DNA of 64,000 nt from Vespula vulgaris (taxonomy: Eukaryota; Arthropoda; Insecta; Hymenoptera; Vespidae): assembly GCF_905475345.1 (NCBI RefSeq), contig NC_066594.1, positions 1,285,001 through 1,349,000 of the forward strand, given 5' to 3'. Position 1 is the stretch's first letter. Every line of letters starts with the position of its first letter. Position numbers and translations under genes: made by a program. The notes beneath the pieces were generated by a model. It made no database searches. It saw nothing but the letters and a program-made list of their open reading frames with translations, and was not told where the DNA came from. Positions 1 to 14,400 of the stretch are shown in pieces.

Positions 1-44
1 TTGGCCTTTGTGAAATTATCATTAAAAAGATGATTATTCTACAG

Positions 45-382
45 CGAAGAGAAGAAGAACCGAAGGCAACTTTCCAGGTGCCCAGAGAATTCTTTCGCAG
101 ATTAAACTCGGCACGACGAAAAAAAGGATTGGCTTGATATTAGGACAAGGGCCACCTGCTAGAGAAGGTGCGAATATATTAACTCCAGAGGGTGAACGAG
201 TTGGTACCGTTACTTCCGGTACACCAAGTCCAACTTTAGGTCGTCCAATTGCCATGGGCTATGTACCACCAGACCTGGCACAATCTGGTCAAGGTATATT
301 AGTAGAAATTCGAGGGAAGACTTACAAGGCAACCGTGACTAAAATGCCATTCGTAAAGACCAAATATTACACGGCTAAATAA
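45..382 (+). CDS. AMT: Aminomethyltransferase (glycine cleavage T-protein), last exon
   Basis: This is the final coding exon of mitochondrial aminomethyltransferase, which moves the methylene group from the H-protein intermediate to tetrahydrofolate and releases ammonia in the glycine cleavage system. The exon follows a TTCTACAG acceptor ending at 44. The first full codon is at 47 and the stop TAA is at 380-382, giving about 111 residues. Visible family hallmarks are FPGAQ near the start, GTVTSGTPSPTLGRPIAMGY in the middle and KMPFVKTKYY at the end, all typical of the C-terminal barrel of this family. The folate-binding N-terminal part lies outside the window. An AATAAA signal sits at 447-452, about 65 bases after the stop. 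Identity is secure; only the extent upstream is unknown. Confidence 0.93.
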
Positions 383-2246
383 GCGACAATTATCTATAAG
401 AATTATTTCATTGTTGTGTGCATGTCTTTTTTTTATATTTTATAAGAATAAAATTATATATACTGTAGGATCCGTAATATACTGTAGGAATATGCTGTAA
501 ATATATTTCTGTTTTTGTAAAGATATATGTGAATAGATATCTATAATGAATAGTGCGAATTATTATCGGAAACGTCGACTTTTATAGCATTGAATTAATT
601 ACGAGTTATTAGTTAAGTAATCGAAATTAACTAGGTTAAAAATGATTCTATTACGGAATAATTCCTTAATGACATATGCGCGTTTTTACGGGATTAATAA
701 TATTATATATATATTATAATACAATATATATTATAATATTATATATTGCATATATATATACGATATAATTCGTCAATGATCTATAGCGCATGTGGGTATT
801 TCCAAAACTGTTTTATCCTCTGTAGTAAAGTAAACTTATCGGTAACTGTAGATGTACTTATATCTTTTAATATCTTCTTTACCGACATTTAGTTTCAATT
901 AATTACCGACACAATCTCGATGTTTTACTCATAGGAAAAGAGCATCAGGAAGATGAATAGCGAATATAAAAATATTAGAAGATATGAAAGATAATGTTGG
1001 AATTGTTTCACAATGCATTTCTACTAATCAATAATATTAATAAAACAGACGAGTCGACAAATAATCAAAGAATGTAAGTAACAAAATTAACTGAACATTT
1101 TATTACTATTAATGTTTATTTTTGATTGTCATATATAAAAAATGTATAGCTTAACAAAAAATTCTTTATTATAAGTTTCTATAGACTTGTTACTCGTATA
1201 ATTTGAGATCAAAAAGACGATAAAGACGTTCGAAGATTTAACAAAACTCTCAAGTATCTCTAATGAACAGTTTAATAAAAATGAAATTATCGATGACGTA
1301 AGGACAAAACTTGTAGAATATTTTCTGTTGCTAGCTTTTTTTGTTATTCTTATTAACTAAAATACTAATTATAGAATACCGTAAAATAAAATACTTTTTA
1401 AACATATGCAAAAAATAGGTCGTTCGCAGATGACATCTCATCCTTCACAAATATCTAAACCATTTAGAAATAAACTTCATTATTCGAAGCAAGTTACAAA
1501 AGAAAATTTATGGTGCAATATATCCCAGTCTTCCAGTTTCAACATTACGAGAAATTTATGATCAACGAATTAAGAAGAAAAAGTAAGACCGTAATTTTTC
1601 TTTCCAAATACAATCAAAATAAATTAAACAAATATGAAAGATAAAAATAATTTAATTGTTTTCTTTTTCAATTGGCTAGACTCATCTCAATCTAATCAAA
1701 TAAATTCTAGATGTTCGTAAAATTTCGCAACTAGTTATAAAACTGAAAATACACGAGAAAACACAGAATATAAACAAAGGAAAGAAAAGATAAGAGAACA
1801 TAACCCAGAACTTTCAAAATAAAATCTTCTATATAAAAAAGGAATGTATACAAACGCATACATTATTATACATTACTATACATTATAATACGCACCTATT
1901 GTTATACATTATATTATATAGAATTAAATGAATTCAAATTAGATAATAATGTAGTATATTAAATCATAAATTATATGATTAAGTTAATATTCCTGTAATT
2001 AGCAAATACAAAAATATTTTGTACCTACAAATAATTCAAATAAAAATAAACATATATCATGAACAAAAATACAATGTGTCTTTTCTTAAACCCAATTATC
2101 ATAACAACAATTACATAAAAAATAACAAATTGGTCATCATATAATAATTACATACTGCAATCTAGATAAACAAAAAAAAATTGCAAAAAAAAGAACATTT
2201 TAAAACATTCGATTAGCGACAAAAATTTCGCCCATGAGCAGAATTA
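383..2246. other. AT-rich intergenic region
   Basis: The first part is the 3' UTR of the aminomethyltransferase gene with an AATAAA at 447-452. The rest is AT-rich DNA with short palindromic AT runs near 700-770 and ATTATACATTA-type runs near 1860-1920. I see no open frame with coding character on either strand. Confidence 0.6.
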
Positions 2247-2556
2247 AAAATTTCGAACAGGAGAGTATAACTTACCAGGAGATGGCACGATTCAGCGTGC
2301 CACCTCTTTTAGCATCATGTGATCCTGATACAAATCTCGATTTGTGGAGAAAATTTCCGCGGGCTCCAGAATTTGATTTTTCGAACAGGAGAGTAGAACT
2401 TACCTGGAGGTTGCACGATTCAGCGTGCCACTTCTTTTAGCATCATGTGATCCTGATACAAATCTCGATTTGTGGAGAAAATTTCCGCACGCTTCAGAAT
2501 TTGATTTTTCGAACAGGAGAGTAGAACTTACCTGGAGGTGGTACGATTCAGCGTTT
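2247..2556. repeat. 128-bp tandem repeat with a splice-donor core
   Basis: About 2.4 copies of a 128-bp unit lie head to tail; the marker TCGAACAGGAGAGTA recurs at 2253, 2381 and 2509. Each unit holds two short self-complementary stretches, GCACG-ATTCAG-CGTGC and ACAAATC-TC-GATTTGT. It also carries ACTTACC(T/A)GG, whose reverse complement CC(A/T)GGTAAGT is a near-perfect 5' splice site on the minus strand. A short frame reading GSHDAKR lies just before that donor on the minus strand. The copies differ at only a few positions, so the array is young. The function is unknown. It could be a local array of a dispersed repeat or a pseudo-exon source; the match to the U1 5' end does not extend into the rest of U1. 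Confidence 0.8.
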
Positions 2557-3423
2557 TTTATATACATTTTTTTATAAAACTCTATTTTCTGTAGAATTCG
2601 CTCTGTTCTTAATTTTACATGGAGGGACTATTTGTTTGGATGAGGAAAAAATGGTAGGATATAATGATTAACACATTGGATTTCTTTTTACATTAAATAT
2701 TTTTATTTTCATTTTTATTTATAATACATTCTTAATACAATGTATTTGATAATTATAGAAATATTTATTTTAACATATAAATCTTAATATAATACAATAC
2801 AATATATTACAATATATCACAATATAATATAATATACAGTGTTTTCTATTTTCCTGGTAGAATTGATACATCTTGGTAGTGACTAAATTTTATTTTTATC
2901 TTATATATGTACCCAAGCATGATACTTGTATCAGTGGTTGCTCGCTATTGGGTTGCATTCTCCATTATTCTTCTTTATGTTTCTATATTACCGACTTAAT
3001 TTAACAAAATTTACTTTTAATATCTTTGTCCTTCTATTATTCCATGTTGATGATGTTATAATACCGACTGATGGAAATAGTCGCACTTGAAAAATACTGT
3101 TTCCTTTCGATTAAAAATTGATCTAACTTACTGAGTAATTATAGGTGTACATAAAAAAAATAAATTATCGATCAAGCTCCAACTTTTAAGTATTAAGGTA
3201 TAGATGGAGAAATATGAACATTCTTTACCGATTAGAGTCTACACTTCCTTCATGTATTGAACGACGGTATGCAATTTAGATTTTTTTGTTGTAAGTGCTT
3301 TGTGTAGTATGAGGGTTACATCTAAATGTGAATTATATTGAAATGATAGTAGATATTGGTGCGATAAAAACTTTCTAATCAAATAGTTATAAATAGTAGT
3401 GTTTAATATTAATAAAAGTAATA
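2557..3423. other. Intergenic / upstream region of the DDX46-type gene
   Basis: AT-rich sequence. It must contain the promoter and 5' UTR of the helicase gene starting at 3424, but no TATA box or strong initiator is obvious. Short ATAATATA-type runs occur near 2790-2840. Confidence 0.5.
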
Positions 3424-6400
3424 ATGGTTCGGAGCAGCGACAAGTAAGTACAATAAACTTAACGCAAGCGTTGGTTTAGAGGTTATAATATTAAGGTTTT
3501 TATTTTTCTTTTTTGACTTATTTTATAAAATTTTTTCCATATATAATTATATATTTTGAATAAATATTGTATAACACAAAATTTTACTTATCTATGACTA
3601 TTCGATTTATGTATAGTTTATTGATCAAAGAATTATTTAACTTTTTCTCTCTTTTTTTTTATTTGTGTTTAATTATTTATTTACAAAGTTTTTGTTTATA
3701 CATATTTTTAATTTTTAAAATAACTAATATTCTATATTCAGTTGCTCATTGACGTTGTAACTATTTAGGGATAGACATCATAGAAGACGGTCTAGATCAA
3801 GATCGAGATCACGTTCTGCTACACCAGAAAAGAAACGACGACGTTCTAGAAGCAGAGAAAGAGAAAGAGAAAGAGACAAGGGAAGGCATAGAGAAAGGAG
3901 AAGTCGTTCACGAGATAGAGATAGGGATAGAAGTGACAGAAGAGACCGTTCGGAGAGAGAAAGGGATCGTGACAGAAGGGAGAAACGGTATTAGAAATAT
4001 TAGTATACGTTTATAAATATTTTCAATAATTAAGGAAAATTTTCCACCTGTTTAGACACAAGTACTGAAAATTTTAAATATATTATATGTATTAGAAAAA
4101 TAATTCATTAATATTGACTGTTCTCGGTATACTAGTGGAGACAGTAAAGAAAAGCGTCTTACAGGCTCAAAGTCGTCACGCTCTGGTAAAGAGCGATCCA
4201 ACAGATCTCGTTCGAGGGACAGAAAGGAGAAGGAGAAAGGGGAAACAGAAGAATTACCATTTGATCATACAAAATTAGATAAAGTAATTTTTATATTCTA
4301 TTAGAAATTTACAAGAGTCATATATAGGCATATCTTATAACATACATAATAATTAATTTTCAGGAAGAGGAACAAAAACGATTGGAATTAGAAATGCAAA
4401 AGAGAAGAGAGAGGATAGAAAGATGGCGTGCTGAAAGGAAGAAAAAGGAGTTAGAGGCAACTAAGAAAGATGGTAAGACATCTATTTTGGCAAATCTTCA
4501 ATTGCCTATGAAAAAATGGTCCCTCGAGGATGACAGTGATGAGGAAACGCCTGTGGTTCAGAATAGCAATAAGGAAGTCAAAGAGGAAGGTGCTTTGAAA
4601 GAAGAAGTAGAAGAGACTAAAGAAGAGACCAAAGATGAAGAGGAAGAAGTTGATCCGCTTGATGCTTTCATGGCAGAGGTAAATACAAGATAAGAATACT
4701 TATCTTCAAATTTTAGATTAAATATCAATATATCAACATTTTCAGGTCCAAGAAGAAGTCAGAAAAGTCAATAAACTCGACAGTAAAGCTCCAAAGAGTA
4801 CTAATAATGGTACAGACCCTGGAAATCGACAAAGTGTTGTTATTGTCACAGGCGTGGCTAAAAAGAAAGTACAGAAACAAAAAGGAGAGTTAATCGAACA
4901 AAATCAAGATGGTCTTGAGTATTCTAGTGAAGAGGAAGGAGAAAATCTTCATGAGACAGCAGCTGGAATTGCGAATAAACAGAAAAGAGAACTAGCTAAA
5001 GTAGATCATGCGACAACAGAATACCAACCATTTAGAAAATCATTTTATGTAGAAGTACCTGAGATTGGTAAGTTGTCGATAATAGTTTCAAAATTATTAA
5101 CGATTAATTAAAAATTTGAATACAACATACTAATAATAATTATAGCTAGGATGACATCAGAAGAAGTAGAAACTTATAAGGAAGAGCTAGAAGGTATACG
5201 TGTAAAAGGAAAGGGATGTCCAAAACCGATTAAGTCATGGGCACATTGTGGCATAACTAAAAAAGAATTAGATGTTCTGAAAAAACTTGGATATGAAAAA
5301 CCAACCCCTATCCAATGTCAAGCCATTCCAGCTATAATGTCCGGACGCGATCTTATAGGAATCGCAAAAACTGGAAGTGGAAAAACACTAGCATTTTTAT
5401 TACCAATGTTTCGTCACATACTAGATCAATCTCCATTAGCTGACGGAGATGGACCAATCGCATTAATCATGACACCAACTCGTGAACTTTGTATGCAGAT
5501 TGGTCGAGATTCCAAAAAATTCACAAAGTCTTTAGGTCTTTCGCACGTATGTGTGTACGGTGGTACTGGTATATCTGAACAAATAGCAGAATTAAAAAGA
5601 GGTGCAGAAATAATCGTGTGTACGCCAGGAAGAATGATTGACATGTTAGCGGCAAATAGTGGTAGAGTGACTAATTTACGTAGAGTGACTTACGTAGTTC
5701 TCGATGAAGCTGACAGAATGTTCGACATGGGTTTCGAACCACAAGTAATGCGTATAATGGAAAACGTTAGACCAGATAGACAAACAGTTTTGTTCAGTGC
5801 AACGTTTCCAAGACAAATGGAAGCACTTGCCAGAAGAATACTTACTAGACCTGTCGAAGTACAAGTCGGTGGTCGTTCCGTAGTTTGCAAAGACGTTGAA
5901 CAACATGTGGTGGTATTAGAGGAAGATCAAAAGTTTTATAAACTTCTCGAAATCCTTGGACATTACCAAGATAAAGGCTCTGCTATCGTATTTGTCGATA
6001 AACAAGAAAACGCAGATACACTTTTAAAAGATCTTATGAAAGCCTCTTATTCATGCATGTCTCTACACGGAGGTATTGATCAATGCGACAGAGATTCAAC
6101 TATTTTAGACTTCAAAGCTGGACGAACGAAATTGCTTGTTGCAACGTCTGTGGCCGCGAGAGGATTAGATGTTAAACATCTTGTACTTGTTGTTAATTAT
6201 GATTGTCCAAATCATTATGAAGATTATGTACACAGATGTGGTAGAACGGGCAGAGCTGGAAATAAAGGGTGAGGTTTCTTTCTTCTTCTCTCTTTCTCTC
6301 TCTTTCTCTCTTCGTGAAAACATCAAATTTATTAATCAAGTATATTTCTAAAGAAATCAAAATTATTTTTGTCTACTTTCAGATATGCATATACATTTAT

Positions 6401-7425
6401 TACATCCGAACAAGAACGTTATGCAGGCGATATTTTACGTGCACATGAATTGGCAGGTGTACCTGTTCCAGAACCTCTGCGACAATTATGGGAAGCTTAT
6501 AAGGCTCGTCAAGCAGCAGACGGAAAGAAAGTACATACAGGAGGTGGTTTTAGCGGTAAAGGTTTCAAATTCGACGAATCAGAAGCGGCATTAGCCAACG
6601 AGAAAAAGAAATTCCAAAAAGCAGCCCTTGGTCTCCAAGATTCCGATGACGAAGACATTGAAAATGATATCGATCAACAAATCGAAAGCATGCTTGCTCC
6701 TAAAAGAACGGTTCGCGAGATCGCAAGACCATCCGCTACAAATATTGCAGTTCCTGGTCAACCAGTGACAAGTGCTACCGACAAATTAGAATTGGCCAGA
6801 AGACTTGCATCCAAAATCAATATTGCTAAAAATTTAGGTGCAGAAGCAAAAGGAGCTACGCAACAAGCAGCAGAAGCTATATTGAAGGGCGCCGGTCCTA
6901 CAAATTTGATTACGGTAAGTTAAAAACAAAAAAGAATGATATATGCGAAATAAGAAATCGTAATAGCTATTTAATTTACTAATCCACTTATTTTTCTTTC
7001 AGGCAAAGACCGTTGCCGAACAACTGGCTGCTAAATTAAATACTAAACTTAATTATCAGCCACGCGAAGAAGATCTCGTGGAAACCGACGCGGAAACTGG
7101 CGAACAAACTTTCCGCAAATACGAAGAGGAATTAGAAATAAATGATTTCCCTCAGCAAGCAAGATGGCGTGTTACGAGTAAAGAAGCTTTAGCACAAATC
7201 TCTGAATACTCGGAGGCAGGTCTTACAGTTAGAGGAACGTACATTGCTCCTGGTAAAGCACCGCCAGAAGGGGAAAGAAAATTGTATCTTGCGATTGAGT
7301 CAACCAGTGAATTAGCAGTTAGCAAAGCAAAGGCAGAAGTCTCTCGACTTATAAAAGAAGAATTAATCAAGTTACAAGCATCTGGAGCTCATACCGCTTC
7401 TCGCGGACGATATAAAGTTTTGTAA
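3424..7425 (+). CDS. DDX46: DEAD-box pre-mRNA splicing helicase DDX46/Prp5
   Basis: Prp5-family ATP-dependent RNA helicase, which remodels U2 snRNP for stable branch-site binding during prespliceosome assembly in the nucleus. Coding exons: 3424-3443, 3769-3987, 4136-4283, 4364-4678, 4746-5067, 5146-6268, 6383-6914, 7003-7425. They sum to 1033 residues, close to the human protein. The N-terminus (about 8-110) is an RS/RD/RE-rich tract. A conserved DPLDAFM motif lies near residue 225; in Prp5 this is a U1 snRNP contact. The helicase core shows the Q motif (PTPIQ), AKTGSGKT at 415-422, PTREL at 452-456, DEAD at 528-531, SAT at 559-561, then ARGLD and HRCGRTGRAG. The C-terminal region is the long Prp5/DDX46 tail. 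All intron phases agree. The very short first coding exon (20 nt, MVRSSD plus part of a codon) is the least certain part. Confidence 0.95.
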
Positions 7426-8036
7426 ATGACTTGTTACAGTCATATTAAACTAAACATTTATAAACATAATTCGACGCTGCAATGTAATCAAATGGATTTA
7501 CTGATGAATGGAGAACAAAAATATTAGAAATTTTATTATACATACAAATATCAAATATCAATACAGAGTTTGTGTGTGTATTTATCAATATAATAACAAA
7601 TTATACTTAATAACTTAATACATAACATTTATGATAATTTTATTCTTATAAACTGCCAGAAATTGGTAAAGACGTAAAAAACAAAACAAAAAAGAAAAGA
7701 AAGATATGAAGTCTTGTAGATTCTTGATTTTATGAAAAATGTGAAACTTATCATTGAGATATTTATATAAGCATTGAACATGAAACAAGTATCGAATATT
7801 TTCGAGAGCGGATGAATGTCTGATTACTTATTATTGTCTGGTAACTTATGTTAGAAACTTTTGTTTATGTACACTTTATATAGTACAGCGCGATACAAAT
7901 CATTTCGACAATTCTTTGCATCATAATAAGTGCGCATTTTTGTACATTTTCCTTATCGCAATTCTATCTCTTTGGTAATACTAGAGTAATAAGTAAAAAA
8001 AAAAAAAAGAAAAAACATACATTCTATACCATAACG

Positions 8037-8105
<69 letters not shown>

Positions 8106-8483
8106 CATATATATATATATAGGCACTAGAAGAATCACAGACACAAGATTGACGTTGTCGTTATATGGCACCGTCACTAGGTAATGTAAATGCTTAGCAC
8201 CTTGAACGATTCAAGAAAGGGATCAGAATCTGTCATTCACTTTTGTAAATTTACTGATGTAGTCGAATCAGAAATGTCTCGGAAATATTAAATAAATATT
8301 CTACTATATTTCTAAAGCATACGAAAAGAAAATGATTAGAATACCTTATCCAATAAACCTTTCCAAGATCGTCTTCGACCATTGATCTTTTCTAAATAAC
8401 GTCGAATATTACATGTTCGCTCGAAGGTACATAAATCGTGACACCGATTAATACAATTTTTTTCCTTATTTGTTTCTAATCGT
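7426..8483. other. Convergent intergenic region with an (AT)n microsatellite
   Basis: The 3' ends of the DDX46-type gene (+) and the RECK gene (-) face each other here. An ATTAAA at 7444-7449 could be the helicase poly(A) signal. A pure AT microsatellite interrupted by a few C runs from 8039 to 8122. No coding frame is seen. Confidence 0.6.
8039..8122. repeat. (AT)n microsatellite
   Basis: About 84 bases of AT dinucleotides with a few C interruptions near the right end, in the convergent spacer between the DDX46-type and RECK genes. Confidence 0.95.
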
Positions 8484-11400
8484 TCATGCAAAAATACTGA
8501 ATACGATCGTGCAAGATATCATTGAAAACCAAACACGATTAACGTTAGCAATAGAAACATGAGCGTGTGCCACTTCTGCTCGAGTGAGCGATCCCAAAGG
8601 AACTTCCGCTGCAATTTTAGGACTTCTTTCCGTGATTCTAACAACGAGCTTTTCCGTTTCCGCTATGCAAGCTCGCAATTGTAAAGACGAAGGTTTTTCA
8701 AGCACAGATTGTACGACAATAAAAATATCACCTTCGGGAGTCACCATACCGCGGACTGCACACTGCGCTACCTGTACTTGTCGTCTTAATGCAGTTAAAA
8801 GTGCATCCAATGTTACGAAGTCTTTATCTATTTCTTCGTCCATCACGTGATATATTTTATCCAACTGTAATAATCAAATATATTAATTATATTATCTATA
8901 TAAGATTGGCGTAAGAGATTTATTAGGTATATATATATATATATAAAAATAATAAAATATCCACCTGTTTTCTCGAATAAAATAATCTGGCAGCTCCGCC
9001 ACAGACAGGACAACAAGCACCAGGTGGCGTAACTCCGATACAATTAGGTTCCTTCAATGGTGGACATTGAACGATGTCGCCGCATCTAGGCTTAACTTGA
9101 TCACTTATCAAGCCAACAGCGACACATGGACCGTAATAATCTACAACGGTTTTCTCTGCCCAAGCGGCACACTCATTGATATATATTTCACCGTCGACAC
9201 CGCAAACAGGTCCACGAAGACTGCAACCTTTCAAACAAGGAGATCTATAGCCAAGACTAGCTCCCGCTCGTATCATAGCACAAAACGAGTGATGCTGATG
9301 GTTGTCTTTGTCGCAAACTGGACCGCTGTTATCGCCTTGAGGATCGCAATCTATCGGTACACACTCGTATTGTCGACAATATTTGTGAATCGTTGATAAA
9401 CAGACTCTGCGCCTTCTTACACACTTATCCGTACCGTCGCAAGGATTTGGCGAGCAAGGATCTCGGCTAGAACATCTACCAAAGTCAACCTCGTTCGCGG
9501 TGAAACCAGCACACTTAGCTAGACACGCCGATGCAAAAGTGTAACCTGACTTTCCGCACACTGGTACGTAATGAGCCGGACAATCACATGGTAAAGAAGG
9601 TATCTTGATCTCCGTGCACGTTTTTCTCGAACAAGTGACCTCACCCTCGAAACAACGGCAAGGATTACACTCAAGATAAAAGTTCAATCTCGGTGGAATA
9701 AAACGATCTTGTACCCAACAGAAATCGAAATTGATGCAATTCAAAGTCCTACATTTTTCCAATCCGAGTAACGTGCACTGACATATCCTGAGACAACCGT
9801 GTTGATCGTATCTTGGAATTTGAACCCAGGAAGAAAGTGGTACGACTTGTTTCGACATTTCTCCCAAAGAACAGCCGGGCACGCAACGATAAATTTTTCG
9901 CTCGTTTACGGTCAAAATACATACTTGACCTTGAGGACAAGGATTATTCTTACAAGGTGTCGTGATATCGTCATCCGGATGAATCACAGAATTGTCGTCC
10001 CGTGGATTTTCAAGGAAAGGTTTTAAAGAGACACATGGAGCATCTGGTCTACCTGGTGAAAGCTTCGAACATAAAGTAGCAGCCGTATGAGATCCTACGA
10101 TAGTAGACCAGTCCACACAACTGGCCATCAATTCCAAACAGTCCTCTCGACAGAGTCGCGTCTCGTGTGTTCTTATGTCGCAAGGTCGTAATTGCAAAAA
10201 ACAAGCTGCCGCGCGTAAAGTTTCTGGTGGACAGGATGATGCTACTCGGACAGTAACGCCAAGTCCTCGAATGACACCACCTCGAGACCAATGATCTGCC
10301 TCCCACTTGGCAACATCGTCGGCTGCCGCTGTGCACGTCCTGTTAAGAGAACAGGTATCGTTTGAAGTATGTAAATAAAGCCAGCTTCGCGTACTAAGTT
10401 AAATTATATGATACGCTACCTGAACAGAGTGGTCGGTCTGTCGTTAAATCGTGCGCAATAAGAAAGACCAGAGCATCCCATTTCACAAGAATTATCAGCT
10501 TCGTCGAGGCATCTTCGCAGTTCGCTCTCCAAGTTTGAAGAGAGACATTCCGTGTCAAGTTGAGTCCAAGCTGTCTCCCAATCTGCTTGAAATGCCCTCC
10601 AACAAAGATTCTGACAACGTTGTCTATTTGCTCTGGAGCAACAGGAGAGTTTACCGGTGTCCAATGGTAAACGTACAGGTTTCGTTGGAGTCGACTTCAA
10701 TACGCAACTCCACAACGGCGAATGTGGCAATATGGGGCTGCATTTTTCTGCAAGAGCATCCAAAATTTCCTGATCGGTCGTTGCTGTATGGAGAATTTCT
10801 CGACAAGTTTCTGAACAAGCCGCGTTCCTCGCTTCGTCGCAACAATGCAAATCTACGTAGTAAAAAAAGAAAGGAAATGGGGCAAAGCAAAATTCACGTT
10901 TGATAATTGAATGTTCATTTTTTACAAAGTAACAGAATTAAACAGGTCTTTCGAACGTATGTATGTGTTTACATATGTACGAATCTAACTTACATTGCTT
11001 CGGATCTTCGACGTGTCTCACTTCGGCTACGGTTTTAAGACACTTTGGTATTTGATGAAAGCAACCCTTGCTGCTATACAATTTCAAACTCGATTGTTTT
11101 CCAGGTCTATGAAATAAATCTTTGCAAACAGACCTGCACGTGTCATTGGAAACGGTACTGCAACAACGCTCTGCTTCTTCGCGTCTTTCCAAACAAGAAA
11201 AAAGTTCCGGTTCGTCGCTAGGTCTGCATGATTCGTTCAAATTACTTCGGGATCCTGACAGGGCACAAGTCGACTGACATATTGGATTTTGTGCCAAATG
11301 ACAACATCTTCTACCCGACCAATTTTCATTTTTCTTTGCCTCTACGAATTTTAATTGACCGATAGAGTTACTTTCGAAACTCGATTATCAAGTTTAATAC

Positions 11401-14400
11401 GATACTTACCCTTTAGAGTGGAGTTGACGCAGGACCAAAAGTCCGTCTAGAATAATTCGATTAAAAGTAAGATTTATGAATATTTTATTCGATATTTTCT
11501 TATGTGATTTATTACAACGGAAAATAAAAATTTCCTTACCAACTCGATGGAACAGAATTCCAAAAGACGTAGAGTCGCATTATTTCTTGCTTCAGCTTCT
11601 GCTCCCAAAGTTACAAGCGGGATCTGTAAATATATAAAATCAATTCTGAAATGAAATAATTCGTGAGATCGAACGTAGATCGAATTTAATAAACGTATAT
11701 TCTATTTCACAACGAAAACTTGTTTTTATATATCGATAGTTGTGCAGTTAATTTTGCATTTTTTACGAGCAGCATATCCGTTGGAATTTTTCAAAATTTC
11801 AAAATGCAGAGTAGCACATTAGGTGGCATTAAGAATCAAGGACGTAAACGTTCTGCGCTCACCACAATTTCCTGTTAGTCGACACTGAATGCCAATAGAC
11901 CTGGTGGATATCGACCGTTCGCCCGTTTGACACTCATTCCTGATTCAATCGGTGTCCTACGCGAGGACATACGGGTCAGTTTGTATTTTCATCACGCATG
12001 CAAGTTACGACCATCCATCAACGCGTGGTGGGTCCCGAGACTCGTTGAGTTAGACAGGTCAGAGGTTGTAGCAAGTGTAACTTTACGATGTACGCGACGA
12101 TCATGTTTTTATTCACTACAGTTTTTAACCTTTTTTTTTTATGTCAAAAGCCAAATTGATTTTTTTGTTATTCTTTTTCTTCAAATCAAGAATTGATCGT
12201 ATAACGTAAACGTGTAAAGAAGAAAACGTTTGACGTCTTCCTAACATCTTTCTATTCTATCTCACGCTATAATCTTGAAACTTAAGGACGAAGAACCGCA
12301 AAGGCGATGTAGATACGTATTTATGTCCCGGTATATTCTGGGAGGAATGTAAAGATGGACCGCGCCGCCATTTTGCAACGAGCGTCTTTTTCATTCGCGA
12401 ATTTTTCACGCTACACTTGTCGAGTATACTTTACTCTAAAAATGAAAAATAATGTAGAAATACAAAAACATTAATCTCGTATATAAATTATATTTTAATA
12501 TTCAGAACAGTAGATATATGTATTTATTTCTAAACTCGTATATCATTGTAAAACTCGGAAAATAATACTTTTGCTTTACATGATTTATTCTCGAATAATT
12601 CTTTCTATATTTTATATACATGTATATATATATATACATATATCCACATGTTGGTAGATATATGTTTAAATGTGCTTTCAGACAGTTCGAACGCGTAAAA
12701 TTTAACGACCAGTTTTACAACGTAGCACAGGGAACGAAAATATTGTTCCAGACAAGAAAATAAAGAAAATATAACCACAACGTCTCGCCCCATTGCATAG
12801 CGCTAAAAAACTTGGAAGTATCTTGAGTGTGGTAAGACAAGGGAAGGAGTTTCGACCCTCTTCGTTTTTCTCTTTCCCAAACGTGTCGCGTAATTCGAGC
12901 TTCCGTCATGATTTCCGGTTATCTCGTTTTCAGATAAACGAAAGAGAAGTGCATGAGTAAACCGATCCGAAGACGTCCTATTCCAAAAGTCTCCGTTCTT
13001 ACGTTGTTCTCCTGTTATCTTTATCGTGACTCACGTTTCAAACATGGTAAAAGTTTCCACCCTAGTTTCAATATACAATAAGTAACGAACGGGACATAAC
13101 GTACTCTTAGTCCTATTATTATTTCCTTAATGCCAAACATTATCGTAAAAGCGAATTGAACGAACATCGTAATGATATTTTCGAGATGAAGATAATCGAA
13201 AGATATTAGAGAGAAACGATATTAGAGAATATGATGATAAGATAGATAGTAAGGGCTAAACGATCGGTAAGAGTAATAAGTGCGAACATTAACTTCTTTC
13301 TTTGTTAAAAACAATATTACCTAAGTTGTTGCAAACAATGCTAATATAAAATAGTCGATAAGATATCGCCAAATATTTGTCATAAAAAAAAAGCACAAAA
13401 AAAGAAAGAAAAATCGTGAGAAAAGACGAATGATGATAAAACCTCGTGTAAAATATATCGTTGATAACACATCCGTTATCCAAGTTCGTCTTGTCAATTC
13501 ATAATATTTGCGTATGAATGAGTCTACGGGGAGCCCAGAAGGAAGGCACCACGTAAATCTCTCAGCGGGCACCCAATGTCTCCGATATTATCTTCGAGAG
13601 AAGGAACGCAGCAGCCACCTTTAAAAAAGCCTCAGCAGTATCGCGTGCACCCCACGTCGTTCGTTCGAGGATATCTCCTCTCGAAAGGGGCTTCCTCTAC
13701 TTCTTTCTACTTACTTCTCCTTCACCTCCCCCGTAAATTTTATTCACAGTATCCTTAATATATCCGCGAACTCGGTTTATATCATGTCTTTTTATCGTCC
13801 TTGTCACAAGAGAGTTACCAATACTCTTTCGCGTTCACGTTGACGTGAACGATTATTTCCTCAAGAATATATTTTTCTTTTATCCTTGTTTTCTTTTCTT
13901 TTTTATTTTTTTCTTTTTTTCTTTTTTTTCCTATTTCTTTAAATTCCCACGAAAGTTGTAGCATAATTAATAGATCGTAGGTAGATCGTCCGTCCCTCGG
14001 CCAACCAACCGCATAATTTCCTATCTTACCGATCGCTAGCTGCTGCTACTACTACTACACTACTACACTACTACTACTACTACTATTACCACATTTCACC
14101 GTACGAAAGAGGACTTGAATTTCAATCGCTAGTTCTCGTTATTTCTATTTTTTCCACTCTTTTCTTTATTCATATCCCTTTCACTAAAATCTCTTGTTAA
14201 AACTGTTAATTGTTGAATAGCTAGAAATGTTTTATTTCGATAATTTATATTGTTTACGAATACGTTAATATAATTTTTATCGATTACGAATTTAATTAAT
14301 TTGCCAATTTATTTCTCGTCTCGTAGTTGTCTCTCTTTAATATCTGTCACACGTGCAAACATACCTTCGAGCAAACACTTCGACAGGATCCGGCAGCCAG

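Noticed and set aside
2247..2556. U1 snRNA gene copies
   Set aside because: Only the ACTTACCTG core matches the U1 5' end. The downstream stem-loops and Sm site do not fit.
8584..8850. 88-codon plus-strand ORF over the RECK last exon
   Set aside because: Shadow of the RECK C-terminal frame on the opposite strand.
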